A DNA stretch of 64,000 nt. Source: Filosporella fistucella (lineage: Eukaryota; Ascomycota; Leotiomycetes; Helotiales). The DNA is taken from positions 1,426,001 to 1,490,000 of the forward strand of contig JAQJZZ010000018.1 of the NCBI GenBank assembly GCA_030077755.1, read 5' to 3'. The notes beneath the pieces are model-generated. The model was not told the DNA's origin, ran no database searches, and saw only the letters and a program-made list of their open reading frames with translations. Of the stretch, positions 1 through 11,900 are shown piece after piece. The position numbers and the translations under genes are program-made. Positions within the stretch are counted from its first letter, which is position 1; each line of letters opens with the position of its first letter.

Positions 1-298
1 CAAATCATGTGCTTTCATCCTAGCATATTAAGTGATCGAGTAGATAAATGTTTGTTATTGTGTAGAAAATGAGTCCATCACGTGTAGTTCCACTGCCGTT
101 CTTGGATAATTATTCCGCTCAACGGAGTGATGGCAGAACACTCACCCGAAGTGCCGAAGACAGAATTTATCAAAAGCCATTGAGCCTTGTTCATTCATTT
201 TTGCTGCGAGCGAAACCTATTTACATACATTCACCTGTCTATCCCGGACATTCATTATAAAGGAAACAAGTATACATCTAACATCAACACACCATCAT
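1..298. other. Intergenic, 3' flank of the NADH dehydrogenase gene
   Basis: I see no supported gene here. Two short overlapping frames have no coding character. The part next to 299 is presumably the 3' untranslated region of the minus-strand NADH dehydrogenase gene. A single CACGTG hexamer lies near position 80. Confidence 0.5.
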
Positions 299-2121
299 TT
301 ATTCTCTGGAGACATCACGTCCGAAAGCCTTGGACTTCAACCAATCGAGGACAACAAGAACACGATTACGAGCTATTTGAACGTTAGTTTTGTATACCGA
401 AGGAACATGATAGACTTACTGCTGAAGCACATGCTCAAATATGCGCTTCTCCAGAACAAATATGTCAAACCACCACCAGTTGCAAAGTTTCCGTTCAACC
501 AGCTCACGTCTGCTACAGCGCGCTCACTTCCGATATAGGCCAAGGAGCCTTGATGAGTGTAGTGGAACGGCTTGATGTCCTTTATTCTCCTTAATTGCTT
601 CTCGTGTGTTTCGATTTGCTTTGCGATTTCTGCAGTGTTTCCGGGTGTCAAGTTGAGGGAGGAGCTCAATTCGTGGATTTGGCTTTCGATAGCTTCACTC
701 TTGGCCATGTTATTGAAAAGACGAGCGAGGAAGGCACCTTCCTGCGAAGCAACCTGAGCAGTTGGCGCATATCCAGCAACAGCACAGTCGCCAGTTGCCC
801 AGATATCCTTGGTGCCTTGGACGACAAGATACTCGTTAACAGCGAGACCTCTGCGGGAATCCTTTTGTGCGGGAATTTGTGACATGAGATCTTTAACAAC
901 CGGGCGGACGGCATTTCCAGTAGCCCACACCAAAAGACCATATGGCATAACTTGCAAAGTCTTCTTTCCATCAGGGCCAGTTGCTTCAGCTTCCACAGTC
1001 TTATCCGTTACCTTTTTCACAGCAGTCTTCGTCATGATTGTGATCTTTTCCTCCTTGAAGGTCGACTCAGTGTATTCGATCAATTGCTTGGAAAACATAG
1101 GAAGGACGTTGGGGAGAGCTTCGATGAGGGTGACCTTGAATTTGTCGCTGATTTCGGGAACCCACTTCTTGATGTCCTGGTCGAAAAAATCCTGGAGCTC
1201 ACCGGCGAATTCGACACCAGTGGGTCCACCGCCGACGACAACCATGTGCAAGAGACGTTCGACTTCTTCTGAAGATTGATCCTTAAAGGTAGCAGTTTCG
1301 ACACAATCCATAATCTTCTTTCGGATCTGTTGAGCATCGCCAATTTCCTTCAGGAAACAAGAGTGTTCCTTAACACCGGGGATACCAAAAGTTGCATTCT
1401 CAGCGCCGACGCTGACAACGAGCATATCATAGGACACTTCAGTTTTGTTGGTTGCGCCTTTCACGTCCGAGTTATCATCGATGAGGATGGTTTTGCGTTC
1501 AGGGTCAATCTTGGTGGCTTCGGCTTCATAAAACTTCACCGAGGCCTTCTTATGTCTAAGTATACTTCGGATGGGTTCCATAATGGATCGATGTTCGACG
1601 GTACCGGTTGTGCATGATGGCAGGAGAGGTGTGAAGAGAAAGTAGTTGCGTGGAGAGATAACAATAACATTGTAGTTTTCAGTGTCGAGCTTCTTAAGGA
1701 GTGATACAGCTCCCCAGCCGGTACCTGCAAGAAAATCTATTAGCTTTGGTTTGATAGATGTCAATTGGAGATACTTACCCAAGATCACGAGGTTTTTCTT
1801 TGTTGGATCTGGCTCGAATTGATCATCTGGATGTCGCAAATCCCAAACACCGTAGGATAGATAAGCAGTTCCAACAATGGCAGAAATCCATGTAGCACGC
1901 CAAATGAATCTGAAGGGGCGGAACTTCTTTGTCTTCTTGACAGGCGCAACGTCAGCATATCCGCGACGGAAAGTCTGTTGAATTTTTCTCTTGTTCAGGA
2001 GGACTCGGGAGCTCGGTCGCGCATGTGTCAAAGATGACGTCGCGAAGGGTTGACGGGCAGCAGCACTCAGGCCAATTGATGAAGGGCTGAGCCTCATCAT
2101 TGCTCTCGTCGAGGACGCCAT
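299..2121 (-). CDS. nde1: External alternative NADH:ubiquinone oxidoreductase (type II, Nde1-like)
   Basis: Single-subunit mitochondrial NADH dehydrogenase that passes electrons from NADH to ubiquinone without pumping protons. Exons are 2121-1779, 1724-420 and 372-299, giving 573 aa. The first intron (54 bp) is stop-free and in frame, so an unspliced reading looks continuous. The last intron (47 bp) restores the family C-terminus ending GRDVSRE. What is seen: an N-terminal basic, Ser/Arg-rich presequence; one membrane segment near residues 70-90 (IWRATWISAIVGTAYLSYG); a first dinucleotide fold, VILGTGWGAVSLLKKL, near residue 112; and a second, VVVGGGPTGVEFAGEL, in the middle. The membrane anchor behind the presequence is typical of external (intermembrane-space) forms, so I infer Nde rather than Ndi. 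I see no EF-hand insertion. The start is the ATG at 2121; no competing ATG gives a better presequence. Confidence 0.93.
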
Positions 2122-3586
2122 ACTCCAGCGTACGGAGATAGTTGAGTTTGGTCGTCGTTCCGGGAGTGGGAGAGGGTTTATTTTGACTGACCCAGAATTT
2201 TAGCTGGGGAGCTAAATATCCAAGCACGAGCAAGCTTGTTACGCCAAGCTATCAAGATAAGACCCGAACGACGACGGGCGGCTGCACACCGTAAAAAAAT
2301 CTCTATCTAAAAGAATAAGCAATATGAACGTGGGAGAGTGGTAAGAAATCGCTCATCCCGCATGCAATTTGACTCTTCAAAAAAAAGTCTCATCATCACG
2401 TCAATTCGTCCTTTTCAAGAGCCTCTGCAAAATTTTGTGAGTCACTTTGCCACAGCTTTGCGCTTTCACCTCTTTCTCAACGCCAGATGCAAATTGAGTT
2501 CCGGGCTGATGGGTTCCTTGCCAACAAGGGTGAGACATGCCGTTGCCCGATTGATGAGCACCAGCTCTGTCTTCTTTTCAATCATAATATGATCAATCTG
2601 ATTGGCTTATATGCGCGATTCCTGGCGCGCCTTACTTGTGCGTTGAGCTCCGGCGGTTTGTCCCGGCGGCGGTGCGGATGTTTGGGCACTGAGGTCATGA
2701 AATTATTGTTATACGCCAACCTCTTCATCTCGACCGAACAGTTGTAATTGAGGGGCAAATTGCATTGTCAAAGATGTATGAGAGAGCTAAATCGTTAACT
2801 TTCTGCATTGGGAGAGTGCCCCTTGTTGAGGCGCTCGGCTTTGGCTCGGAGACTGCTTGGTCTTAGATACCGAGAGTCCTTCACTGGAGTCGTTGAAGAA
2901 TTCTCGATGCTCAACGACATTTGAAGATGGCAGACACATTGAATGACTTACCGTCAAGGTAGTGTAATAGGCTTTGGAATATATCAGTATGAGGTGAGGT
3001 ATTACCAGCATATGTTTTGAGCTAATTCGACCTTCTAGCATGAGAACAATGATTTATTGCGATTGGAGAGGATTTACACGAAACATCAAGCGTATCTCTC
3101 ACTCGAACAGAAGGCATGTTACTTCTTCCACTGATTATTGCGTCAGTCACATATTACGAACTACATCGTACTTTTTGAAAAGAAATCTTTGCCGCACAAT
3201 AACCAGCCTGTCCAGGAGCTGTCCTCAACGGGAACGAAAGACAAAAACTACCTAAACACCGGTGCACACTTGAGCCCCACCGGAACTCCATATATGCCTA
3301 CAATGTAGGTGAAAGCACTTCCTGCTTAGAAACAAATCCCCACCCCCATTCCGAACTCCGTCTTTCATCAAGAAGATCTTTTGCACGTTAAATTTGGTTG
3401 CATAATACGCAAGTCGTTAGGGGCTTTAGCGAAGAGCACAATTCGCCAGTCCCAAATTGAGAGCGGCTTCTTTCTACGCCGCTCGGCTTTGTTATTCTAT
3501 ACCTCTTATCGGTACCAACAGACGCAATGACACTGCCCCAGGAATGAAAATCTTCCATTTCTAGGAGGATGTGTTTAATTATGCCA
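2122..3586. other. Intergenic: NADH dehydrogenase promoter and 3' flank of the MFS gene
   Basis: About 1.5 kb without a convincing gene. Every short frame in it (60-90 codons, both strands) lacks composition bias and recognisable motifs. It should hold the promoter of the minus-strand NADH dehydrogenase gene and the 3' region of the minus-strand transporter gene. Confidence 0.5.
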
Positions 3587-5510
3587 CTATGGCGCATGGC
3601 CAGGCGGCTTTCCCTGCGGTGGTGGAGGTCCCATGGCACCTCGACGCATTGCTAACGCCATCTGCCTCGCCGTTTCAACGGCAATCTGTTGCTGCGTCCT
3701 CTCTGCAAGTGTTGGTGGGTTTTTCTGGTACGATATGAGCGCAAATAAGATGGATATCCCCGAAAGAATCGTAGATATTCGGAGAGTGTGATTGAAAGCA
3801 TGGGCATATGCCTGCTTCACCGCATATGCTTGATCGCTACTTAAGCTCGAAAGGTTCAATGCACTCAATTGAGACGGCTGCAAAATGCCACGAAGTTCTC
3901 TTGCTTCTACGACACCAAGTATTGCTGTTGAAGCAGCAATGCCAAAACTCCCTCCTAGGACTCGCGCCTGCGCGACGATGCCTTGTGCTGTAGCTGAGAT
4001 GTGTTAGTCAAGGGCCGTCAAATATGTGTTCTCAGCTGCTTGCATGCTTACCATGGTCTTTGATCTCACATTGTACTGCGGCTAGTATACTTGACGTCGA
4101 GACCGAGAGTCCAAAACCAAAGCCAACAAAAACCTCAAATCCGTATATCTTGGGATCAACTGCGCTGCCGCTTGACACAGTAGACAGCAATCCGGTACCA
4201 ATTGTCATGAGACAAGAACCGACAAGCAAAGTATAGAATGAAAGATCTTTCTTGCTGGAAATCGCGCCCGCCAGAGCACTTCCAGTTGCAGTCGAAGCCA
4301 GAAGGGGAAGTAAACCCACACCTGCCATTAGAGGGCTCTTTCCATTCACGATCTGCAAGTGCAGGGGAACGTTGAAAATGACAACATAGTAAGGAAATCC
4401 AGTGATTAGAGCAGTGAGTGCACCCGAAACATAAATCCTGCGTACAAAGAGACTTTTGGGAAACAGCGGCGAGATTGACTCTTGTTTGGATATGCCAATT
4501 GTAACTTCCCAACCGATGAGGGCAAGCCAGCAGATAGCACCGCTAACAAGTGGAGCAATGAACAGAGCAGTTCCCCAGAAATTATGACGGCCTCCACTCT
4601 CTTGGAACGCAAATACAACTAGAACTGAGGCAGCGATGAGCAGAAAGCTACCCATGAAATCGAGCTGCCGAAGTGGCTTTCGTTGTGGGTGTCGCATTTG
4701 GTTGGCTTTCGGCCAGGAAACGAGAAATATAGCAATCAAAACAACACCAATTGGAGCACTAAAGCTTAAAGTCAGCACATATAATACTGGTTGCAACGGC
4801 TTCTACGGACTTGATCCAGAATATCCACTTCCAAGAAGCAAACCGCGTAATTATTCCACCTAGGATAGGACCCAGTATCCCCGACGTGCCCACCACTCCT
4901 CCCGCAATAGCTCCAATCCATTTTCGCATTGCTCGTGGGAATATCTCAGGCAGCATGACCATAGCCAGTGAGTACAAACCTGAACCACCAATACCTTGCA
5001 AACATCTCAGTGCGATGAGTTGGTTTATTGATTGAGCAAATCCGCAACCAATTGATGCGGCGAAGAAGAGGACGAAAGCTACAATATAGGTATCACGTCG
5101 TCCAAATACATCACTTAAACTTGTGAACATCACTGCACATCCTAGATCGCAGAGAGTATATGCAAGAGCTACCCAGTTGATGTTGGATAGGGAATCGAAG
5201 TCTGTACCTATCGAGACAAGAGCTGTGCTGACAATCGAGCTGTCTAGGAAAGAGAGGAATAAGCCCAGGCAAAGTCTGCCAACCCTTATCAGCGTAGGAC
5301 AACACCGTCTGACATGGAAACATACGCAATAGTCAATGGTATCAATTTGGACTTGGGTAAGAGCAGCTCTTTTGGAGGTCCTCGAGGAGGACCATGTTGT
5401 CCCTCTGGATCTGTTCTGGCGCCAGCTGCTTCACTTGTAGGAGCCAATGTTCCCGCTGGTGTTGATATATTTGACGCTGACTCGGCATTGAGCTGTGACT
5501 TTTCATCCAT
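3587..5510 (-). CDS. MFS drug:proton antiporter (DHA2/14-helix type), likely cluster exporter
   Basis: Plasma-membrane exporter of the major facilitator superfamily. Exons are 5510-5326, 5275-4811, 4758-4052 and 3993-3587, giving 587 aa. The introns are 50, 52, 58 bp; the 52-bp one has an unusual GTCCGT donor but a good CTGAC branch site. The Pro-rich cytoplasmic N-terminus (PRGPPK region) is followed by helix 1 with the family signature FLDSSIVSTAL and then INWVALAYTL. The loop FTSLSDVFGRRD corresponds to the MFS motif A region, GGSGLYSLAMVM to helix 4, and GGVVGTSGILGPILGG to the antiporter motif C. The C-terminal tail is hydrophilic with a Pro/Gly-rich end. Length and motifs match 14-helix fungal toxin and drug pumps. 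The frame extends upstream only to a non-ATG codon, so I chose the ATG at 5510. It lies at the end of the PKS cluster and shares a promoter palindrome with the dioxygenase gene, so export of the cluster product is inferred. Confidence 0.9.
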
Positions 5511-6374
5511 CTTTTCCAATCGTCTTCAGGGTCTTTCTCTATTGTAGGATAGTCGAGTCCAGCTGGGATAAGCAAGGCGCTAGAGTGTCCAGACACCAAC
5601 ACTTCTGTCAATATAACAAAAGATCCACTCCAATTAATGGAAATCAGATGCAATAAAGTTCAAGCACACTCGAATCAGATATTGAGACAGTGAAAACTTC
5701 ATTGAAGAATAAGGTCCCTCAAATGAACAAAATAACTTTCAAACATTTCACAAAACCCACTAAGCATCCCCGCACATCGGCATGCATATGCATATATGCA
5801 TAATGAAACTAACAGGTACGGCCGTATATCTGAACAAAAAGTATTGTTGCAAATCGTATATTTTACGGCCGAAAGGTTTTATCGTGGTTTTGTACCCAAA
5901 TGTCTGCGAGACAGCTGTACGGTCCATTTTCGGTGCATCGGTGCATTTGACGGAGGATTAACGGTCAGAAAGATATTTGACCGTGGATGAGAGTTACGGA
6001 CGAGAAGTTCATGCCATCCACAAAGATTCTTTGGGACATCGCCTGCTTTGCTTTTGCTCATTTGTGGGATTGATGTTTATTGGAGGTGATACAAGATAGG
6101 TTGTTGGTTGGTTGGTGATGATCACGTGTACCCCCCTTTCCGCAAGCCACTCCTGGCTCTGTCATGCTGCATAAGGAAGTGATACTACACAAGATGTTAT
6201 TTGGGGTCTCGCAAACAGGTACAGGTTGACTTGATATTTTCAAGACCTTAGCGATGCTTTGAGTCAAGATTGGGAAGTGGGTTAATCAAGAGAATGTAGA
6301 CTCAAGAGCGCACTTGGACCAAATAGTTGCCAATTCACTACCTCTGTATACCCATACTTGTCCTTCTAATACCG
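5511..6374. other. Promoter region of the MFS exporter gene
   Basis: About 860 bp between two minus-strand genes. It contains one perfect TACGGCCGTA palindrome (5817-5826), a one-sided variant TACGGCCGAA (5864-5873) and one ATCACGTG box (6121-6128). No gene is supported. Confidence 0.6.
5817..5826. promoter_or_regulatory. Palindrome TACGGCCGTA upstream of the MFS gene
   Basis: Perfect 10-bp palindrome whose core is an inverted CGG/CCG with no spacer, the type of half-site used by Zn2Cys6 regulators. It lies 307 bp upstream of the transporter ATG. A near copy, TACGGCCGAA, follows at 5864-5873. The same perfect 10-mer occurs twice upstream of the neighbouring dioxygenase gene. Function as a binding site is inferred. 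Confidence 0.5.
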
Positions 6375-8274
6375 CTATGCAGATGAAACATAATTCCCAT
6401 GAAATCCAAAGCCAATAACGCCATCAACATGGGCCTTTCCTACCTCCTGCAACGTTTTCGCATCAAGAACTAATAAGTAGCTCTTTCCAGCTATCCCATC
6501 CAATACAACCGACAACAAGATGCCAGCATCTTCATCGTCAACTTGACTAGTTGGATCTGGAACGAATATTGGCTCTCCTGGTGTATGTCCATGCCTTGAC
6601 CATGTCTCTGCAAGTTGAGAGTCGACATCGTACTTCACTATGCTGTCGAATAGTGTCGACTTTCCTGTATGAAGAACACCATAGACGAACCTGTACTTCT
6701 TCAATGTCATCCGAGGATTGATGATTGGAAGTTCTGGCGTGCAACTTTTCGATGACAGAATTTCTGATGTAGCCTCTGGGATTTCTGCATCCTCATCATC
6801 AAAACTTGTAAACTCCTGACTTGTAGGGGCTTCAATATCAGATAATGTAAACCTCCGAATCTGCGGCTTACAACTCGGTAGATTCAGAAATGAAACGGCA
6901 GAAGGAGAGTCCGAGAGTAGGTTGTCGATATAGAGCCGTTTAAGGATATCTAGGTCCTCGTACGCAACGAGATCGGCAATGATATTCAACTTTCCACTGT
7001 CATCAATCTCTTCGTATGCATTGATGGTATGAAAACAAAAGAATGGATCGGACTCGAAAGTTGCCACAAGACCACGGCCGCCATTTCCTACGGGCTTTTT
7101 GTCAATCACATACCATTTTGTCGGTCTCTCTGGATCGTAGTCTGCCAGGGCATCTACAATGTTTTTTGTGTACAATATGGTGGCACCCCCTTGAGCGTAT
7201 ATTGCATTCCAGACACATAGAATAACGTAAGAATCCGTGAGTAATATGGAGTGAATATAACTGGGATCATCAGTGATTGTGGCAAGTATAGAAGTGTCGC
7301 CGGTGGATGAGGATACATGAAAGACCCTGTAAATTCCCTGGCCTTTCACAAAGTCGAGGTTGTAGTTGTATACATCCCCATTCAGGTCGGTACCGGAATG
7401 TGCTGCACTAGATGGTCCAGTCAGGTAAGGGTGTAAAGTAGCTTGCGATGCTACGCCGATCGGCTCCAGTGTTTGAGGATCGAGATACTGTAATGAGTCG
7501 GTGTCTGACCTGTTGCAGAGAGACTTGATGTTTCCTCCTGGCGTAGCTTCTTTGCACCCACCCTCAACCTTCGAGAATCCAGGATAATTTGGGGTTATTG
7601 TGACGGCAACACTCAAACCATCTGCTTTGGTTGTCCGTACTCGCGCTGATGCAGGCGCCGGTCGATTTTTTGGAGGCGTCGTTGGTGGTGTCAGTGGGTG
7701 GAAGGTGGAAGAAATCTGTGTATTTGATCAGAAATATTTTATGAAAGGGTCACTCTTCTTCGAATGCACATTCTGTAACACTTTGAGAGAGGGCCCATTC
7801 AATGCTTTACCTTTTGGAATAGAGACTTGCAAGGGTCATACTTCGCACCAAAGGTCACTCCATCTCTACTACCAGTACTTCGAATTCGTTCGATCAAATG
7901 ATCACAAGTGGACCTTGAGTTATAGGTAACCCGCGAGGCTTGCCCATGCAACTCTGGAGGATGGATTTGAAATCGATGGATTTGCGCCAAGTTGTCAAAC
8001 CAGTGATTGACACGGAAGAGCTTTCCATTCTCGGCCACGATATCACGAACTCCAAGACCAGTTCTGAAGAGAGTTCCAGCAGCATAATCGGGAATTGACC
8101 CTTCGATTTTTAGCTCGATTGGACTTCGCTCTTCATATGACACGTCGAACTGCTGAGGTCAGCGTTCGAACAGGATAAGTTCGATTGTGAACATACTCCC
8201 TGCGAGTTAGGCCAATCATTATAGTGGACTTTCGACCCGAAGGTCACGCTCTCATTCTCCATTTTGGTTGTCAT
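6375..8274 (-). CDS. Carotenoid-cleavage-type dioxygenase (RPE65/CCD family)
   Basis: Non-haem iron dioxygenase that in known members cuts a conjugated C=C bond (carotenoids, apocarotenoids, stilbenes) into two carbonyl products. Exons are 8274-8197, 8152-7811 and 7715-6375, giving 586 aa with 44 and 95 bp introns. All four iron-ligand histidines are in recognisable contexts: SAAHSGTD (about H246), PSYIHSILL (about H295), FFCFHTINAYEE (about H369) and GFGFHGNY (about H579). The N-terminus NDWPNSQG..FDVSYEERSP matches the family start. A Pro/Ala/Thr-rich stretch lies near residues 147-162. The unspliced frames begin at non-ATG codons; the ATG at 8274 (second ATG at 8262) joins them cleanly. 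The gene lies head-to-tail between the PKS and the exporter, with two TACGGCCGTA palindromes in its promoter. A polyketide-derived polyene or stilbene-like substrate is inferred; an ordinary apocarotenoid oxygenase is the alternative. Confidence 0.9.
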
Positions 8275-8478
8275 CTATTGGAGTTAATTGATGATAAAGC
8301 TCGAGTCTCCTAGAAAGCCAAAAATAATGGATGCCAGCTAAAGAGCAGCTCGGCGAGTTCTTGAGGTCCACCCGGCTGCATTGCATAGTTGACACAGTGA
8401 AGGAAATAACCCATATGATACTGTGCATGAGGTTGATGTACATAACAGACGACTTCGACAATCATTACTGGCTCTGTC

Positions 8479-8488
8479 TACGGCCGTA
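8479..8488. promoter_or_regulatory. Palindrome TACGGCCGTA, proximal copy upstream of the dioxygenase
   Basis: Perfect 10-bp palindrome 205 bp upstream of the dioxygenase ATG, identical to the site upstream of the MFS gene. It is a candidate operator for the cluster regulator. Confidence 0.5.
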
Positions 8489-8571
8489 TAATAGAAGGCA
8501 TGAAAACCCCAGATGCGCATTGCAGTCCCGCTGTCTTGGTTCGGCCAATGGGTCTGAATCATTGGTTGGCG

Positions 8572-8581
8572 TACGGCCGTA
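8572..8581. promoter_or_regulatory. Palindrome TACGGCCGTA, distal copy upstream of the dioxygenase
   Basis: Second perfect copy, 298 bp upstream of the dioxygenase ATG and 93 bp from the proximal copy. A TATA-like stretch lies beside it. Confidence 0.5.
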
Positions 8582-8944
8582 ATATTTATATAAGAGCGAT
8601 TCACCTAATTACTACTGCAAACACAGCACCGTATCAAACAAGAAGGTTCAGCCAAGTTCTAACCTCTGCAGTCGAAAATCGGGATTGCGTTGATAGACGC
8701 TCTCAGGTTTTGTTTGACAAGTGGTCCCAATTCTCACACTCGCCACCCAAAGATGCCAGTGTAGCCGAATATTTTCATTGAAAAATGTGTGATCAATTCT
8801 ACAGGTTCACTTCTCCAATCAATTGAAATTAGGCATTAAGATCGTCCAACTCCTGCTAACAGAGTTCCAGATAAACAAGAAAAGTTAGAAATTTCACCAA
8901 AAAGCTCCATGAAACACGTCAAAAAAGCAATAGAATGCGACACA

Positions 8945-11900
8945 TCACTCGGCGATCTCATCCAACGCCAGTAGAGCGACATCTTCCCTGACAAATTTCG
9001 ATTTCCCAACTACTTTGAAAGCAAGGCGTGTAAGAGGCATATTGCTCACGATGTCGAAGACAGAAATCTCGGCATTCATTCGCCGGTAAATGCTCTACGG
9101 GGACATCAGCATGTGAGAGACAGAAAGCAGAGAATGCACAATGTGGACATCTGTCAGGATGTGGAAAGGGGTATTTAGCCTTACGTTTTTAACTTCGACT
9201 GCAACTAGAGAATCAACTGAACCATTTTAGTGACATGTCACATACGGAGTGTTTGATGCAATGAGGTGAAGACTCACCTCCAAAAGAGTGCATAGGCTTC
9301 TCCAAATCCACGTCAGCCGCTTCGATATTCATAGCCTTTGCCAACTGTGTGGACAAGACGTTCTCCACAATCGAACATGCCTCCCGGACTGATACCGCAG
9401 CCATCAGACTTTCCTTCAGTTGTGAATCTTCAGATGAATTTGTAGCGCCACTGCTAGCCTTGAGTATGTCCTGAAGTTCAACATATTTCAAATCAGTACT
9501 CATTGCAATTCCGAGGCCTCCTTCGGACAGAAGCTCTTTTCCAACTCCTGTGACAAGTTGAGCTGGCACTGGAACACCATCACGAGTTTTGCCAAGCATC
9601 GCTGCTTTTAAAATCAAATGGAGGTCCCGTTCCGAGATGAATAGGTTTTCCAAATAATCCAACCTCTCAAATTGCTCTGGATTTTCAGCAATGTATCCAA
9701 CATCAGAAACTATACCCAAATCTATGGTAGTTGAGGCAAGGCCGTTTGACAGTCGGTATTTTGATAGAGCATCCTGATACGTGCCTGCTGCGGAATAGTT
9801 TGCTTGTCCAGGATTACCAATGACGCCTGCCATAGATGAAAGCATTATGAAGAAGTCCAGGTCCGATGGCATATACTTGTGCAGATTCCAGCTACCTTGA
9901 ACTTTAGGCTCTGTTGCTTGAACCCATCTAAGGAGTGAATTAATATACATGCATCGAGGCGCGAGTGGAAAGTTAGGACTTACTGCTGGAAGTTCATATT
10001 CTCGAAAATAGAATCTCTCAGGACCACTACTTCATATTAGCCTCGTGTTTCCATGGGATTATATGACTGAACAGGAATAATGCCCTGCAAGGCCGACGAT
10101 CTTCTTGGGAGATTGATCGTAGCCGGATTGAAAATTTTCTACTTACTGGCACACTGGAGAATGCCTTTGATATTCTCTCCGCGCTGTTCGCTTTGTAGAA
10201 CATACTCCTGAAGTTGGGTGGGATCAGTGATATCGCATCGGAAAGATTGCGCATTACATCCTCTCAGATTTAAGCTCCCGAGAAACAGCTGGGCTTCTTC
10301 CGAGTCGGCACCTGAACGTGATAGAAAACTGATATTCCGAGCTCCAGCTTCAAACATCATATCCGCAATTGACTTTCCAATCCCACCCAGTCCACCTGCA
10401 ATGACATATGTCGCAGAAGGGTCAAGTTTGAGCTGGGCTGGTGGAGGAGGTGGAATAAGTATCTCGTGATTTGGCTTAAGTCTCAGAACGGCGCTTCTTT
10501 GAGAGCGACCTCCTTCCAAAAATGACAAGGAAGCATCAATCTTGGTCAGAGGGAAGCAACGAGCAGAAACCGGCCGGGGTAGACCAAGCTGGGAAGCTCT
10601 ATCCCAACTACTCTTGAACATGTTCGCGACCAATGTAGGTGACACAAGTCTGACTCGTTCCAGGTCAAAATTGGCAACTGTAATATTACTTGCAAACGAA
10701 GCAACAGTCGATTGAAGAGCGCTGCTTCCTACGCTGACGAATCGACCGAAGTCAGCTATGAACCTCATCGACTCTTGCAGAGCATTTCCATCGAGAGTTG
10801 AAACGACAAGATCCATTCTTGTGATGCGTTTCAGTGTGCTGGTAGTGTCCTCTGGAGTAAGCGGGGCAATAATGACACGATCTTCGTCAATTCCGTGAAA
10901 TTCAATCAAATTCTCCTCGTGCTTAGAGTCTTGAGCCATTATGTAATACTCTGCTCCAACTTGTCTTGCGAGAGACAACAGGGCTTGCTCAATCCTGCCT
11001 GGCTTAGCGACAATCAAGAGGCGCTCCCCAAATTGAAGCCGGCCAATATCTAACAACGCCCCCTGAGCGGTACAAAGCGCAGATGGAAGCGTTACAATTG
11101 ACTCTGGATCGACGAAAGCCGGAAGATGTCTTGCCAGACTTTGATCCACAATGTTCTTACTCTTCAAAGTGTGGGACGCGCACACAACCACTGTGTCGCC
11201 AGCTGTGAAGTCCTTGACAGAAGCCCCAACTCTCGTGATAGTGCCAATTGCATCAACTCCCAGATCGGCGCCAGACTCTAGACTCACTATACTGGTCGTG
11301 ATCTCTATGTCGTTCTCTCCGAGGTTCTCAACGTTCTCACAATACTGCCAAACGACCGCCGTTCCATCACCATGCATTATACCCTCTGCCACACCCTTCA
11401 GATCAGCAAGTCGAACCAGTGAAGCGGGTTCCTCGTACGCATGGCTCGATAGTTCTTGATGGAAAGACATTTGCGCCCTGATACGTGGAACCATCATTTG
11501 GCCCTCTTTGACGGACATCTCTTGTTCATATGTAGGACTATCGGATAGTACTGAGCTTTCAAGTAATGAAATAATGGATTCGACGAACAAATTCTCCGTA
11601 AGTTGCGGCTGTTCTGATAGATCAAGATGTGGTAGCCTGAGTTGAGGCATTTCAACTCTCAATGTACGTAGCAGTCCTGTTGTGATGCTAAATCCGAGGC
11701 TTTCTTCCGGAAGATAGAAGCCTCCTCCAGTCACCCAAAGCATAGACGATGTTTGCAGTGCAAAACTTTTGAACCATACGAAGTCCTCTTCTGTGAATGT
11801 GGCCATGAATGGCTTATCAACTTCAATCAAAGATATGACAATCGTTTCAGAAAGCTGAGCTCGATCTCCATCAGAAAGATCATGTTTTGTTACGACCTTC

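Larger units (their letters stand above)
8275..8944. other. Promoter of the dioxygenase gene and 3' end of the PKS gene
   Basis: About 670 bp with no gene. It carries two perfect TACGGCCGTA palindromes and a TATATAAATA stretch on the minus strand near 8594-8583. Further up it should hold the PKS 3' untranslated region. Confidence 0.6.

Noticed and set aside
809..1617. Long plus-strand frames opposite the NADH dehydrogenase
   Set aside because: Shadows of a strongly supported minus-strand gene.
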